Of a stretch of DNA of 64,000 bases, positions 54,308 through 63,150 are shown piece by piece. This DNA comes from Phycisphaerales bacterium (GTDB lineage: Bacteria; Planctomycetota; Phycisphaerae; Phycisphaerales; SM1A02): NCBI GenBank assembly GCA_022446965.1, contig JAKVBV010000001.1, positions 46,653 to 110,652 on the forward strand, given 5' to 3'. A program made the position numbers and the translations under genes. Positions within the stretch are counted from its first letter, which is position 1; each line of letters begins with the position of its first letter. The notes beneath the pieces were generated by a model. That model made no database searches and was not told where the DNA came from. It worked only from the letters and a program-made list of their open reading frames with translations.

Positions 54308-55515
54308 GCACGACGGCCGTGATCGTGGGGGCCGGTCTGGTGGGCCCACTGGCCGCATGCATGCTGCGGCAGCGTGGGTGGACGGTGACACTGCTCGAGC
54401 GGCGCAGTGATCCTCGTGCCGAGGGCTATGCCGGCGGCCGTTCCATCAACCTGGCCTTGTCGCACCGCGGCCTGCGTGCACTGGCCGATGTAGGCCTCGA
54501 CGCTCGTGTGCTGCCCGATGCGATTCCCATGCGGGGCCGGTGCATTCACGACACCTCTGGGCAGACCTCCATGCAGCCGTATAGCGCCCGCCCCAATCGT
54601 TTCATCCGAAGCGTGTCACGGGGCGGCCTCAATTGCACGCTGCTTGATGGCGCACAAGCCGCCGGGGCGTCGGTGCGATTTGAAGCTGACATCAGCACGG
54701 TGGATTGCACTGCTGGGTGTGTCACGTTGACCGACGGCACCACATTCGACGGCGATCTGATCCTTGGCGCGGACGGCGCCGGGTCACACGTTCGGCGTGC
54801 CATGCTTGATGCCGGCACCACCCGCATCCGGCATGAGATGCTGGATCATGGCTACAAGGAACTGACCATTCCGCCATCGGCCGATGGCACATGGCAGTTG
54901 CACAAGGAGTCCCTGCACATCTGGCCACGCGGTGGGTCGATGATGATTGCGCTGCCCAATCCCGATGGCTCGTTCACGTGCACGGTGTTCTGGCCTCTGG
55001 AAGGTGCACCGGCCTCGTTCGCCAGCGGAGATGCCAGCACTGTTGCAGCGGCCTATCCCGATGCCGCAGCGCTGATGCCAACATTGCAGGAAGACTGGGA
55101 CGCCAATCCAGTAGGTTCACTTGGCACGGTCTGGTGCGACACGTGGCACAGCGGCCGGGCGCTTCTGATTGGCGATGCGGCCCACGCCATCGTTCCGTTC
55201 TATGGTCAGGGGATGAACGCAGGCTTCGAAGATATACGCCTCCTCGGTGAAGCCCTTGATCGTGGCGAGGATCTCGCCTCCTTTGCCCGATCGCGCAAGG
55301 TCGACGCGGATGCCATCGCGCATCTGGCGCTCCACAACTTCGTGGAGATGCGTGACCACACGGGCTCGCCATCCTTTGCCCGCCGTCAGCGACGTCGCCA
55401 ACGGCTCAGCAGGATCTTTCCCTGGATGACCACGGTGTATGAACGGGTCACCTTCACGGATACGCCCTATGCTCAGGCCCTGCGCACGTTGCGCAACGAA
55501 AGCTCCTCAACATGA
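54304..55515 (+). CDS. kmo: kynurenine 3-monooxygenase
   Basis: A 403-residue flavoprotein hydroxylating kynurenine at position 3 with NADPH and oxygen. FAD-binding motifs are VIVGAGLVGPLAA near the N-terminus, LILGADGAGSHVR in the middle, and LLIGDAAHAIVPFYGQGMNAGFED. The ATG at 54304 overlaps the kynU stop (ATGA); the longer open frame is rejected. It lacks an obvious C-terminal membrane helix, as in other bacterial forms. Confidence 0.93.
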   Translation: MSTTAVIVGAGLVGPLAACMLRQRGWTVTLLERRSDPRAEGYAGGRSINLALSHRGLRALADVGLDARVLPDAIPMRGRCIHDTSGQTSMQPYSARPNRFIRSVSRGGLNCTLLDGAQAAGASVRFEADISTVDCTAGCVTLTDGTTFDGDLILGADGAGSHVRRAMLDAGTTRIRHEMLDHGYKELTIPPSADGTWQLHKESLHIWPRGGSMMIALPNPDGSFTCTVFWPLEGAPASFASGDASTVAAAYPDAAALMPTLQEDWDANPVGSLGTVWCDTWHSGRALLIGDAAHAIVPFYGQGMNAGFEDIRLLGEALDRGEDLASFARSRKVDADAIAHLALHNFVEMRDHTGSPSFARRQRRRQRLSRIFPWMTTVYERVTFTDTPYAQALRTLRNESSST

Positions 55516-56315
55516 CCTTGCCTACCAGTGAGCCGAATCTTACCTACGCCGAGTACCTGCACATCGAGGGGTTGCTCGATCTGCAGCAGCCTCGCAGTAC
55601 GCCCCCTGAACATGATGAGACGCTGTTCATCATCATCCATCAGACGTACGAGTTGTGGTTCAAGCAGATCCTGCACGAACTCGATCGCGCCTCCGCGCTG
55701 CTGCGCAGCGACAACCTCTGGACGGCACTGCACACGCTCAGACGCGTGCGCACGATTCTCAAGACGCTCGTCGGGCAGGTGGACATCATCGAGACGATGA
55801 CACCACAGTCATTCGAGTCATTCCGCACACGTCTTGATACGGCCAGCGGTTTCCAAAGCATGCAGTTCAGAGAACTCGAGTTCAAGCTCGGCATGAAGCG
55901 CAAGGCCGTGCTCGAGTACATGCCCGAAGGGATGGTGGGCCGACAGGCGGCGCTCGATCGATTCAATGCCCCTGCGCTGATCGATGATCTCCATGCATTC
56001 CTTGCAGCGGAAGGCTTCGCGGTTCCAAGCGATGTCCTTGAGCGAGACGTGACAGCATCCTGGGCCGGCGATGAACGCGTCGAAGATCTACTGGTCGAGG
56101 CCACGCGTTTCCGCAAGGACATCGAACAGCTGCTTGAGACACTGCTGGACATCGACGAGGGGCTGCAGGAGTGGCGATTCCGTCATGTACAGTTGGTCCG
56201 TCGCACCATCGGTGACAAACACGGCACCGGGGGATCCCCAGGCGTGGACTATCTCAAGAAGACCATCTTCATTCCCGCATTTGCGGATCTGTGGGCGGTA
56301 CGCAGCCGATTCTGA
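55512..56315 (+). CDS. kynA: tryptophan 2,3-dioxygenase
   Basis: A 267-residue haem enzyme opening the indole ring of tryptophan to give N-formylkynurenine, the entry step. Typical features are the N-terminal LTYAEYLHIEGLLDLQ, the substrate-site HQTYELWFKQILHELD and the C-terminal RRTIGDKHGTGGSPGVDYLKK region, which holds the haem-ligating His. It overlaps KMO by four bases. The gene order (decarboxylase-kynU-kmo-kynA) is almost the reverse of pathway order. Confidence 0.96.
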   Translation: MTLPTSEPNLTYAEYLHIEGLLDLQQPRSTPPEHDETLFIIIHQTYELWFKQILHELDRASALLRSDNLWTALHTLRRVRTILKTLVGQVDIIETMTPQSFESFRTRLDTASGFQSMQFRELEFKLGMKRKAVLEYMPEGMVGRQAALDRFNAPALIDDLHAFLAAEGFAVPSDVLERDVTASWAGDERVEDLLVEATRFRKDIEQLLETLLDIDEGLQEWRFRHVQLVRRTIGDKHGTGGSPGVDYLKKTIFIPAFADLWAVRSRF

Positions 56316-56356
56316 CTAGAGTGGATGTGGTGGGGCCAGTCGATGGAGCGTTGGCC

Positions 56357-58150
56357 ATGATCTCTCGCGTCGTTCAAATCAGTGCCCTGAGTACGGCCAT
56401 GTGCTCGGTGCTCGTGGGCTGTGCATCATCGTCGCCCTTGCAGCTGCCGCCGTCGGCTGGTCCGCAGTGGCCGGCAGATTGGTCGCCGACCACCGGCCAC
56501 CCTCGTCCAGCAGATATCCCGCACATCGATGTCACCCAAGACAACGTGCCCGCCACCTGGAGCTGCGAACCCACCATCATCGACACGCGAACGTTCACCG
56601 ATGCCAATCAGGTTCGCACGCGATGGGATGGCCCCACACAGCGACCGGGCAAGCTGCTCCCTCCTCACAAGCATCAGAAGCCGGTGACCGACTTTGACGG
56701 CCCGCCCAACGATCTTCGGGCTGGCGGCCTGACGCGGTCGAACACGACGGACAACCACTTCGGCTTCGACAGCATTGCCGCTACACCCTGGACGCCACCA
56801 GATCCGTCCATCGCCGTTGGCCCTGAGCACGTCCTCGTCACCGTGAACATGGCGATTGCCTGGTACGACCGTGAAGGTAACGAGCAATTCAGCGCGTATC
56901 TCGACAGCACCGGAAATCCCGGCTTCTTCGAAGAACTGGGGGCCGGCAACTTCACTTTCGATCCCAAGTGCTTCTACGACCCCATTGCGGAGCGATTCGT
57001 GGTCATGGCGTTGGAGTACTACGGCGACACGGAAGAGAGCTGGATCACCTTCGCCGTCAGCGACGACAGCGATCCCAACGGTGTGTGGTTCAAATACCGC
57101 ACCTGGTCGGTGGTCGTGAACGGCAATGAAACACACTGGGTGGATTACCCTGGATTCGGCTTCGATGAGAACGCCTACTACGTGACCGGCAACCTGTTCG
57201 GACTGGGCAACAGCGGTTGGGGCGGCGTGCTCTACCGCGTCATCGAGAAGGACAGTCTGCTCAGCGGCGGCGCAGCCATCGTGCACGACGTGCGGAGAGG
57301 CCAGCATGCCTCAGTGCAGTGTGCACAGCACCATGGCGACGCCGATGCAGCGTTCTTCGTGAGCTTCCGTGACAGCAGTCGCATGCGCATCAGCCGCATC
57401 GAGGACTTTCAGAATCCCACGGTGAGCAGCGCCAATGTGAACATTCCATCGTTCAGTTCTCCCTCGTCTGGAGCACCAAACCCCGGCGGTGTCGTCAGCA
57501 CACTGGATGGCCGGATTCTCAATGCGCATTGGCGCGATGATCGCCTCGTCACGTGTCACGCGATTGACGGCCCGTCAAACAACACCGTGTCACGGTGGTA
57601 CGAGTTTAATGTGGCCAACCTGTCCAGCCCATCCCTCGTGCAGAGCGGCAACATCGACACGCCATCGGGCGTGCACAACTTCTTTCCCGCCATCGGCGTT
57701 AACGCGCCGGGGGACATCGCACTGGTCACGGCCATGGCCTCGGCAAGTGACGTGCCCTCGATTCAGGTCACCGGCCGATACGCCAATGACGCCTCGGGCA
57801 CCATGGGTGCCCTCACGGAAACCGCCACCGGGACACACGGCGCCGACGGCCGGTACGGCGATTACTACGACATGACGGTGGATCCCCTCGACGACACGAC
57901 GTTCTGGTACGTAGGCGAATTCAGCATGTCCTTCGGCTGGCAAACGCATGTGGGACGGTTCACCATCACCGAACCTGTGGCCTGCCCCGGCGACATCAAC
58001 GGCGACGGCCTAGTGGGTGTAACCGACATTCTTGCGTTGCTTGCTGGCTGGGGCACTAATGGACCGGGCGCCGACATCGCTGAGCCACACGATGTGATCG
58101 ATGTGTCGGACATTCTCGGCATCATCGGTGTGTACGGACCTTGCCCCTGA
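56357..58150 (+). CDS. secreted lipoprotein with dockerin-like C-terminal tail
   Basis: A 597-residue protein. The ATG at 56357 starts a signal peptide ending in VLVGC, a lipobox. The body is a beta-rich domain (probably a propeller; repeated D/W-rich turns such as PPDPSIAVGPEHVLV and GFGFDENAYYVTGN). The last 65 residues form CPGDINGDGLVGVTDILALLAGWG followed by DVIDVSDILGIIGVYG, two calcium-loop helices like a dockerin, a tail common in planctomycete secreted proteins. It sits within the kynurenine operon, 41 bases after kynA. A catalytic role is not visible and a link to tryptophan uptake is only suggested by position. Confidence 0.85.
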   Translation: MISRVVQISALSTAMCSVLVGCASSSPLQLPPSAGPQWPADWSPTTGHPRPADIPHIDVTQDNVPATWSCEPTIIDTRTFTDANQVRTRWDGPTQRPGKLLPPHKHQKPVTDFDGPPNDLRAGGLTRSNTTDNHFGFDSIAATPWTPPDPSIAVGPEHVLVTVNMAIAWYDREGNEQFSAYLDSTGNPGFFEELGAGNFTFDPKCFYDPIAERFVVMALEYYGDTEESWITFAVSDDSDPNGVWFKYRTWSVVVNGNETHWVDYPGFGFDENAYYVTGNLFGLGNSGWGGVLYRVIEKDSLLSGGAAIVHDVRRGQHASVQCAQHHGDADAAFFVSFRDSSRMRISRIEDFQNPTVSSANVNIPSFSSPSSGAPNPGGVVSTLDGRILNAHWRDDRLVTCHAIDGPSNNTVSRWYEFNVANLSSPSLVQSGNIDTPSGVHNFFPAIGVNAPGDIALVTAMASASDVPSIQVTGRYANDASGTMGALTETATGTHGADGRYGDYYDMTVDPLDDTTFWYVGEFSMSFGWQTHVGRFTITEPVACPGDINGDGLVGVTDILALLAGWGTNGPGADIAEPHDVIDVSDILGIIGVYGPCP

Positions 58151-58177
58151 GCGGACGATCCTGATAGAACCACGGGC

Positions 58178-58810
58178 GTGCTGTATGACATCTCACCACC
58201 ACTGACCGAGCGTACGGCTGTCTTCCCTGGAGACACGCCCCTGACGAGGTCGGTGCAGTTGCAGGTCGAACGGGGCGATCCGGTCACGTTGTCGAGCCTG
58301 CACTCCACCGTGCATGTTGGTGCGCACATCGATGGGCCCAATCACTATGCCCCAGGCGCGCCAGGTGTGGAGAGTTGGCTGCTCGAGCGATGCATCGGTC
58401 TCTGCCGTGTGGTGCATGTCGAGATCGAACGAGGGGAGCGCATCACTGCCGACCATCTGAGTGGTGCGTTGATCGATCATTCCCGTGTGCTGCTTCGCAC
58501 CGATACCCAACCCGACTGGTGTGTCTTCAACTCCGATTTTGCGTCACTCACGCCCGGGGCGGTTGACCACCTGCACGCTGCTGGCGTGGAACTGGTCGGC
58601 ATCGACACTCCCTCGGTCGATGCGGCCGACAGCACCGATCTACCCAGCCACGCTCGGTTTCGTGCCCATGGGATGACTATTCTCGAAGGCATTCGGCTCG
58701 AGGACGTACCCGAGGGCACGTACGAACTCATCGCGGCGCCGCTCAAACTGGTTGGCTTTGATGCATCACCGGTTCGGGCCGTGTTGCGATCGCTTCACGA
58801 CGCCGATTGA
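58178..58810 (+). CDS. kynB: kynurenine formamidase (cyclase family)
   Basis: A 210-residue metal-dependent hydrolase starting at GTG that converts N-formylkynurenine to kynurenine and formate. The family signature HVGAHIDGPNHY (metal-binding His-x3-His-x-Asp type) is present, with the downstream conserved IDTPSVDAADS and RAHGMTILEGI. The 3' end overlaps the convergent RidA gene by 16 bases. It closes the plus-strand kynurenine operon. Confidence 0.93.
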   Translation: MLYDISPPLTERTAVFPGDTPLTRSVQLQVERGDPVTLSSLHSTVHVGAHIDGPNHYAPGAPGVESWLLERCIGLCRVVHVEIERGERITADHLSGALIDHSRVLLRTDTQPDWCVFNSDFASLTPGAVDHLHAAGVELVGIDTPSVDAADSTDLPSHARFRAHGMTILEGIRLEDVPEGTYELIAAPLKLVGFDASPVRAVLRSLHDAD

Positions 58811-59235
58811 CGGACTGCGACGATCTTGATCTCCACGGCGATCGGTGTCGGCAACGCACTGATCTCGATCGTGGTGCGGGCGGGGTTGGGATTGCCCTCG
58901 CCGGCAAACCAACGGGCGTAGACCTCGTTGTAGGTAGCAAAGTCGCCTTCCATGTCGGTGAGGAACGCCAACACATCGACCACGTCGGTCCAGGCGAAGC
59001 CTGCGGCTTCCACCACGGCTCTGGCATTGCCAAAGCACGACTCACACTGTGCGGCGATGTCCTTGGCTTCCACTTTTCCCTGCGCATTCAGTGTGACGCC
59101 GGGGATGTCATCCTGGCCAGCTTTGCGAGGTCCCACTCCGCTGCAATACAGCGTGTCGCCCACGACTCTTGCATGCGGGTAGGCGCCAACCGGCGGGGGT
59201 GCGGCATCCGTTCGAACAGTGGAGGGGTCACTCAT
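58795..59235 (-). CDS. RidA-family deaminase (probable 2-aminomuconate deaminase)
   Basis: A 146-residue member of the RidA/YjgF family. The ATG at 59235 overlaps the stop of the aldehyde dehydrogenase (ATGA); a longer frame exists but is not used. Conserved Arg in NPARTTIEISALP and the LTDMEGDFATYNEVYARWF stretch fit the family. In nitrobenzoate- and tryptophan-type kynurenine operons a RidA-like protein is the 2-aminomuconate deaminase, and the neighbours here (ACMSD, aminomuconate-semialdehyde dehydrogenase) point the same way. A general imine/enamine deaminase role is the alternative. Confidence 0.85.
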   Translation of the reverse strand: MSDPSTVRTDAAPPPVGAYPHARVVGDTLYCSGVGPRKAGQDDIPGVTLNAQGKVEAKDIAAQCESCFGNARAVVEAAGFAWTDVVDVLAFLTDMEGDFATYNEVYARWFAGEGNPNPARTTIEISALPTPIAVEIKIVAVRQSAS

Positions 59236-60716
59236 GTTGATTCCGATGGTACGGCCCCGGCGGCGCCCTGTTGCGATCCGGTGGTTGCGCACACCGTCAC
59301 GGGCTCGGTGAAGAAGCGCAGTGCGGTCTCACCACCTTCGCGGCCCAGCCCGCTGTCCTTCATGCCACCGAAGGGCACGCGAAAATCACGCACCAACCAG
59401 CAGTTGATCCAGACGGTGCCCGCATCGATGCCCTTGGCCACACGTTGAGCGCGTGCGCGATCGCCACTGCACACCGTGGCACACAGTCCGTAGTCGGTGT
59501 CATTGGCCAGATGGATGGCCTGGGCCTCCGTCTCAAAGGGAATGATGCTCGTGACAGGCCCGAAGATCTCGGTTTGATTGCACACACTGCCCGATCCAAG
59601 ACCACTGAGCACGGTGGGGGCGTAGAACGCGCCCCCTGGAGCCGTGTTGGTGGGGACTTCGCCACCACAATGCACCGTGGCGCCATCGTTCCGCGCCTGG
59701 TCGACGGCAGCGGCGACCTTGTCCCGATGGGCATGGCTGGTCAGCGAACCGAACTGGGTGGTGGAGGCGGTTGGGTCACCAATGCGAAGCGCGTTGGCGC
59801 GGGCCACGAGGCCGGCGATCACGTCATCCTTGATCGATGTCTCCACGATCAACCGCTCGGTGCACAGGCAGATCTGCCCTTGATTGCTGAACGCCGCCGC
59901 CGCTGCTACATCGAGGGCTGCTTCCGGATCGGCGTCGGCAAAGATCACGCACGGGTTCTTGCCGCCCATCTCCAGGGCCACCTTCTTGAACGCACCGGCG
60001 CACGATTCAGCCACACGCCGACCGGTGGCGGTGCCGCCGGTGAACGTGACCGCCTTGATGTCTCGATGTGACACCAATGGAGCGCCACTTCTGTCGCCGA
60101 GGCCATGCAGGATGTTCAGCACACCAGGGGGCAGGCCGGCCGCAGCGGAACAGTGGGCAAGCATGCTTGCCGTGGTGGGCGTGATCTCGGACGGCTTGGC
60201 GACCACGGTGCATCCCATGGCCAGGGCCGGCGCGATCTTCCATGACAGCAGATACAGCGGCAGATTCCACGGGCTGATGGCCGCAACCGGCCCGGCAGGT
60301 CTGTAGTCCACGGTGCTGCGTGCTGCGGTGGTGTCCCACACCTCTTCGCGGGCGCAGAACTCGACGGCGGCATCGGCGAACCAACGGAGATTCGCCACCG
60401 CACGAGGAATGTCCACGCTGCTGGCCAGCGCGATGGGCTTGCCTGTATCGGCGCACTCCGCCGCTGCGAACGCTTCTGCATCGCGCTCGACGGCATCGGC
60501 CACCGCATGCAGGTGTGCGGCTCGCTCGGCGACCGGCACCAGACGCCATGATTCGAAGGCCGTCTGGGCGGCGGCCACAGCATGGCCGACCGCTTCGGTG
60601 TCACCGGCTGGAATGCGGTTGATGCACTCGCCTGTGGCGGGATTGATGTTCTTGAGCGTGTCGCCCTCGCCTGCGACCTCGGCGCCGTCGATCCAATGGC
60701 CGAGCGTCTGCATCAC
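59232..60716 (-). CDS. 2-aminomuconate-6-semialdehyde dehydrogenase-like aldehyde dehydrogenase
   Basis: A 494-residue NAD(P)-dependent aldehyde dehydrogenase. NAD-binding and catalytic motifs are AISPWNLPLYLLSW, TFTGGTATGRRV, the general base Glu in LEMGGKNP, and the nucleophile Cys in SNQGQICLCTERL. The C-terminal WINCWLVRDFRVPFGGMKDSG matches the hydroxymuconate/aminomuconate semialdehyde subgroup. Overlaps with the SDR and RidA genes suggest one minus-strand operon. It would oxidise the product of the ACMSD-like decarboxylase to 2-aminomuconate. Confidence 0.9.
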   Translation of the reverse strand: MMQTLGHWIDGAEVAGEGDTLKNINPATGECINRIPAGDTEAVGHAVAAAQTAFESWRLVPVAERAAHLHAVADAVERDAEAFAAAECADTGKPIALASSVDIPRAVANLRWFADAAVEFCAREEVWDTTAARSTVDYRPAGPVAAISPWNLPLYLLSWKIAPALAMGCTVVAKPSEITPTTASMLAHCSAAAGLPPGVLNILHGLGDRSGAPLVSHRDIKAVTFTGGTATGRRVAESCAGAFKKVALEMGGKNPCVIFADADPEAALDVAAAAAFSNQGQICLCTERLIVETSIKDDVIAGLVARANALRIGDPTASTTQFGSLTSHAHRDKVAAAVDQARNDGATVHCGGEVPTNTAPGGAFYAPTVLSGLGSGSVCNQTEIFGPVTSIIPFETEAQAIHLANDTDYGLCATVCSGDRARAQRVAKGIDAGTVWINCWLVRDFRVPFGGMKDSGLGREGGETALRFFTEPVTVCATTGSQQGAAGAVPSEST

Positions 60717-61489
60717 TGCGCTGCCAGGCGTCCGCCATCCACAGGGATGCTGGTACCGTTGATGCTGCCAGCGGCATCAGAACACAAGAAGGCCACTAGT
60801 GCGGCGGTCTCTTCCGGCTTGGCGAAACGGCGAACTGGAATGGTGCTGCAGATCTGCTCCGCTTCGTGGGCCACACTTGTTCCGTTGGCTGCGGCGCGAC
60901 GCTCGAGGATGCTCGCCAACCGTGCAGTGTCGGTGAAGCCCGGCAGCACGTTGTTGACGGTGATGCCTTCGGGCCCAAGTTCTGCCGCCAGCGTGCGTGA
61001 CCAGTTTCCGATCGCGCCGCGGACCGTGTTCGAGACGCCCAACCCCTTGATCGGCATCACGACCGATGTCGAAACGATGTTGACGATGCGGCCCCAGCCA
61101 CGCGCCGCCATGCCGGGCCGCACCAGCTGCACGAGCGCCTGGCCCAGGAGGACGTGCGGTCCCATGCCGGCCAGAATGTCGTCTGGGTCCGCGTCCGCAA
61201 GTGGTCCCGGTGGCGGGCCACCTGCGTTGTGGACGAGGACATCCCAACCTCCATCGGGCATGTGTGAGGCCGCCGCTTGGGCGGTAGCTTGCCAATCGCT
61301 GAAGTCAGACACGATGCCTTCGTGGTGCACGCCTTCAGCAGGCGGGAGCTCGTCGACCACCCTCGCCACGGCGTCGTCACGTCGCGCCATCACCGTGACC
61401 CTGTATCCAGCCTGCGCCAGTGCCGTGGCACAGGCCAATCCGATCCCTTGTGTGGCGCCACCGACCATTGCCGTTCGAGGAGTGCTCAT
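60713..61489 (-). CDS. short-chain dehydrogenase/reductase
   Basis: A 258-residue SDR. The ATG at 61489 (MSTPRTAMVGGATQGIG) is preferred to one at 61510 that lies inside the divergent aminotransferase start. The cofactor motif is VGGATQGIGLACA, followed by VLVHNAGG; the usual active-site Tyr in YxxxK is not evident (the segment reads SNTVRGAIGNWSR), so it may be non-catalytic or use a variant site. Substrate unknown. It begins the minus-strand kynurenine operon and overlaps the aldehyde dehydrogenase by four bases. Confidence 0.8.
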   Translation of the reverse strand: MSTPRTAMVGGATQGIGLACATALAQAGYRVTVMARRDDAVARVVDELPPAEGVHHEGIVSDFSDWQATAQAAASHMPDGGWDVLVHNAGGPPPGPLADADPDDILAGMGPHVLLGQALVQLVRPGMAARGWGRIVNIVSTSVVMPIKGLGVSNTVRGAIGNWSRTLAAELGPEGITVNNVLPGFTDTARLASILERRAAANGTSVAHEAEQICSTIPVRRFAKPEETAALVAFLCSDAAGSINGTSIPVDGGRLAAQ

Positions 61490-61508
61490 GGCCGGTACGG
61501 TATCTGAC

Positions 61509-62666
61509 ATGTCCGCTTCGCGCCCAGTCAGCCAGGTCTGTCACGCACTGTCGCCCTTTGGCACCACCATCTTCTCCGAGATGACAACGCTCGCCCGGGC
61601 ACATGACGCGATCAACCTCGGTCAGGGCTTTCCTGACTTCGACGGGCCGGACATCCTGCACGAGGCGGTCACCACGGCCATACGCGATGGCCACAATCAG
61701 TATGCGCCGCTGGCCGGCCTGCCGGCGCTGCAGGAGGCCGCCGCTCGTGACGCGAGCGAGTACCTTGGCCGGACTGTCGATGGGGCTGCCGAGGTCACCG
61801 TGACCAGTGGGTGCACTGAAGCGATCGCCGCTGCGTTGCTCGGCCTGCTGAACCCCGGCGATGAAGTGCTCGCCTTCGAGCCGTTCTATGACAGCTATCC
61901 AGCATGTTGCGCGCTGGCCGGAGCGCGATTGAAGACCATCACCCTTCGGCCACCGGCGTTCGAGTTCGATGCCGCGGCGCTGGAAGCAGCTGTCACACCC
62001 GACACCCGGGTTGTGCTGCTCAACACGCCGCACAACCCCACAGGCCGTGTCGCCACCGCTGCCGAGTTGGACGCCATCGCACGGATCTGCATCGCCCACG
62101 ATCTGATCGCCATTACGGACGAGGTCTACGACCGCATCGTGCTTGAGGGTGAGCATCTGTGTCTGGCAGCCCGCGAAGGCATGGCCGATCGGACCATCAC
62201 CTTGCGGAGCTTGGGCAAGACCTTCAGCGTGACCGGGTGGAAGATCGGCTGGGCCATTGCACCACCACATCTGACTGCCGCCGTCCGAGCTGCCCATCAA
62301 TTCCTGACCTATGCCGTGTCGACCCCGATGCAGCACGCTGCCGTTGCGGCGCTAGGGCTTGGCTCGGCCTTCTATGACGACCTGCAGGATGACTATCGCC
62401 GTCGTCGTGACTGTCTCTTGCCGGCCCTTGAGGCATCTGGACTGACGCCCCATCCCCCGCAGGGCACCTACTTCGTCATGTGTGACCATTCCGCGTTGGG
62501 ACACGGCGACGCCGATGCCTACTGCCGCTGGCTCGTCAAGACCAGGGGCGTGGCCGCCATCCCCCCAGGATCCTTCTACGCCAACCCGCAGACCGGGGCG
62601 AGCCTGGTGCGGTTTGCCTTCTGCAAACGGCTGGAGACCCTCCAGGAGGCTGTCAGGCGGCTTTGA
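61509..62666 (+). CDS. PLP-dependent aminotransferase, kynurenine/methionine transaminase type
   Basis: A 385-residue fold type I aminotransferase. It has the INLGQGFPDFDGP opening, the substrate-binding HNPTGRV, ITDEVYDRIV, and the PLP Lys in SLGKTFSVTGWKIGW. The ATG at 61509 overlaps the SDR start region on the other strand; a TACGGT hexamer ends seven bases upstream. The sequence type fits kynurenine-oxoglutarate or glutamine transaminases. Next to the kynurenine genes it may turn kynurenine into kynurenate, but broad substrate use is common. Confidence 0.85.
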   Translation: MSASRPVSQVCHALSPFGTTIFSEMTTLARAHDAINLGQGFPDFDGPDILHEAVTTAIRDGHNQYAPLAGLPALQEAAARDASEYLGRTVDGAAEVTVTSGCTEAIAAALLGLLNPGDEVLAFEPFYDSYPACCALAGARLKTITLRPPAFEFDAAALEAAVTPDTRVVLLNTPHNPTGRVATAAELDAIARICIAHDLIAITDEVYDRIVLEGEHLCLAAREGMADRTITLRSLGKTFSVTGWKIGWAIAPPHLTAAVRAAHQFLTYAVSTPMQHAAVAALGLGSAFYDDLQDDYRRRRDCLLPALEASGLTPHPPQGTYFVMCDHSALGHGDADAYCRWLVKTRGVAAIPPGSFYANPQTGASLVRFAFCKRLETLQEAVRRL

Positions 62667-62681
62667 GGATGGACGCAGGCC

Positions 62682-62710
62682 TTGCAGAAGGGGCGGGGGG
62701 GGCCTACAAT
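62682..62710 (+). promoter_or_regulatory. promoter of rplU
   Basis: TTGCAG at 62682-62687 and TACAAT at 62705-62710 with a 17-base spacer, close to sigma-70 consensus. It is followed by a leader of about 45 bases with GGAG six bases before the rplU ATG. Confidence 0.7.
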
Positions 62711-62763
62711 GCTCGATTCCTCGGCAGTGACGCCGAGTTTCGCCATCTGGCACGGAGTCGACA

Positions 62764-63081
62764 ATGGGCTACGCAATCATCGAAGACAGCGGTACGCAGA
62801 TCATGGTGCGCGAGGGCGATGTCCTCGACATCGATTTCCGGGCCGCCGAGCCTGGTGACACCATCACCTTCGACAAGGTGCTGGCCGTCCGCGGCGACAA
62901 GGATGCCAGCGCCACGCTGGGCACGCCCTACATCGACAAGGCCACCGTCACCGCCGAGGTGGTTGGTGATCGCCTCGGCGAGAAGATCGACGTCATCAAG
63001 TTCAAGCGTCGCAAGAACTACCGCCGCAAGCAGGGCCATCGTCAGCCCTACGTGCGTGTGAAGGTCACCAGCGTCAACTGA
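62764..63081 (+). CDS. rplU: 50S ribosomal protein L21
   Basis: A 105-residue ribosomal protein with the conserved start (MGYAIIEDSGTQIMVREGDVL) and the basic KRRKNYRRKQGHRQPYVRV segment near the C-terminus that contacts rRNA. The partner gene rpmA, usually next, is not found here; the gene appears to stand alone. A short inverted repeat (TTGACC-GCCCC-GGTCAA, 63084-63100) follows the stop and may act as a weak terminator. Confidence 0.96.
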   Translation: MGYAIIEDSGTQIMVREGDVLDIDFRAAEPGDTITFDKVLAVRGDKDASATLGTPYIDKATVTAEVVGDRLGEKIDVIKFKRRKNYRRKQGHRQPYVRVKVTSVN

Positions 63082-63150
63082 ATTTGACCGCCCCGGTCAA
63101 CCGCTCCAGTGCATCACAATCGAGCCATGCCCAAGGCATGCGTCGATGTG

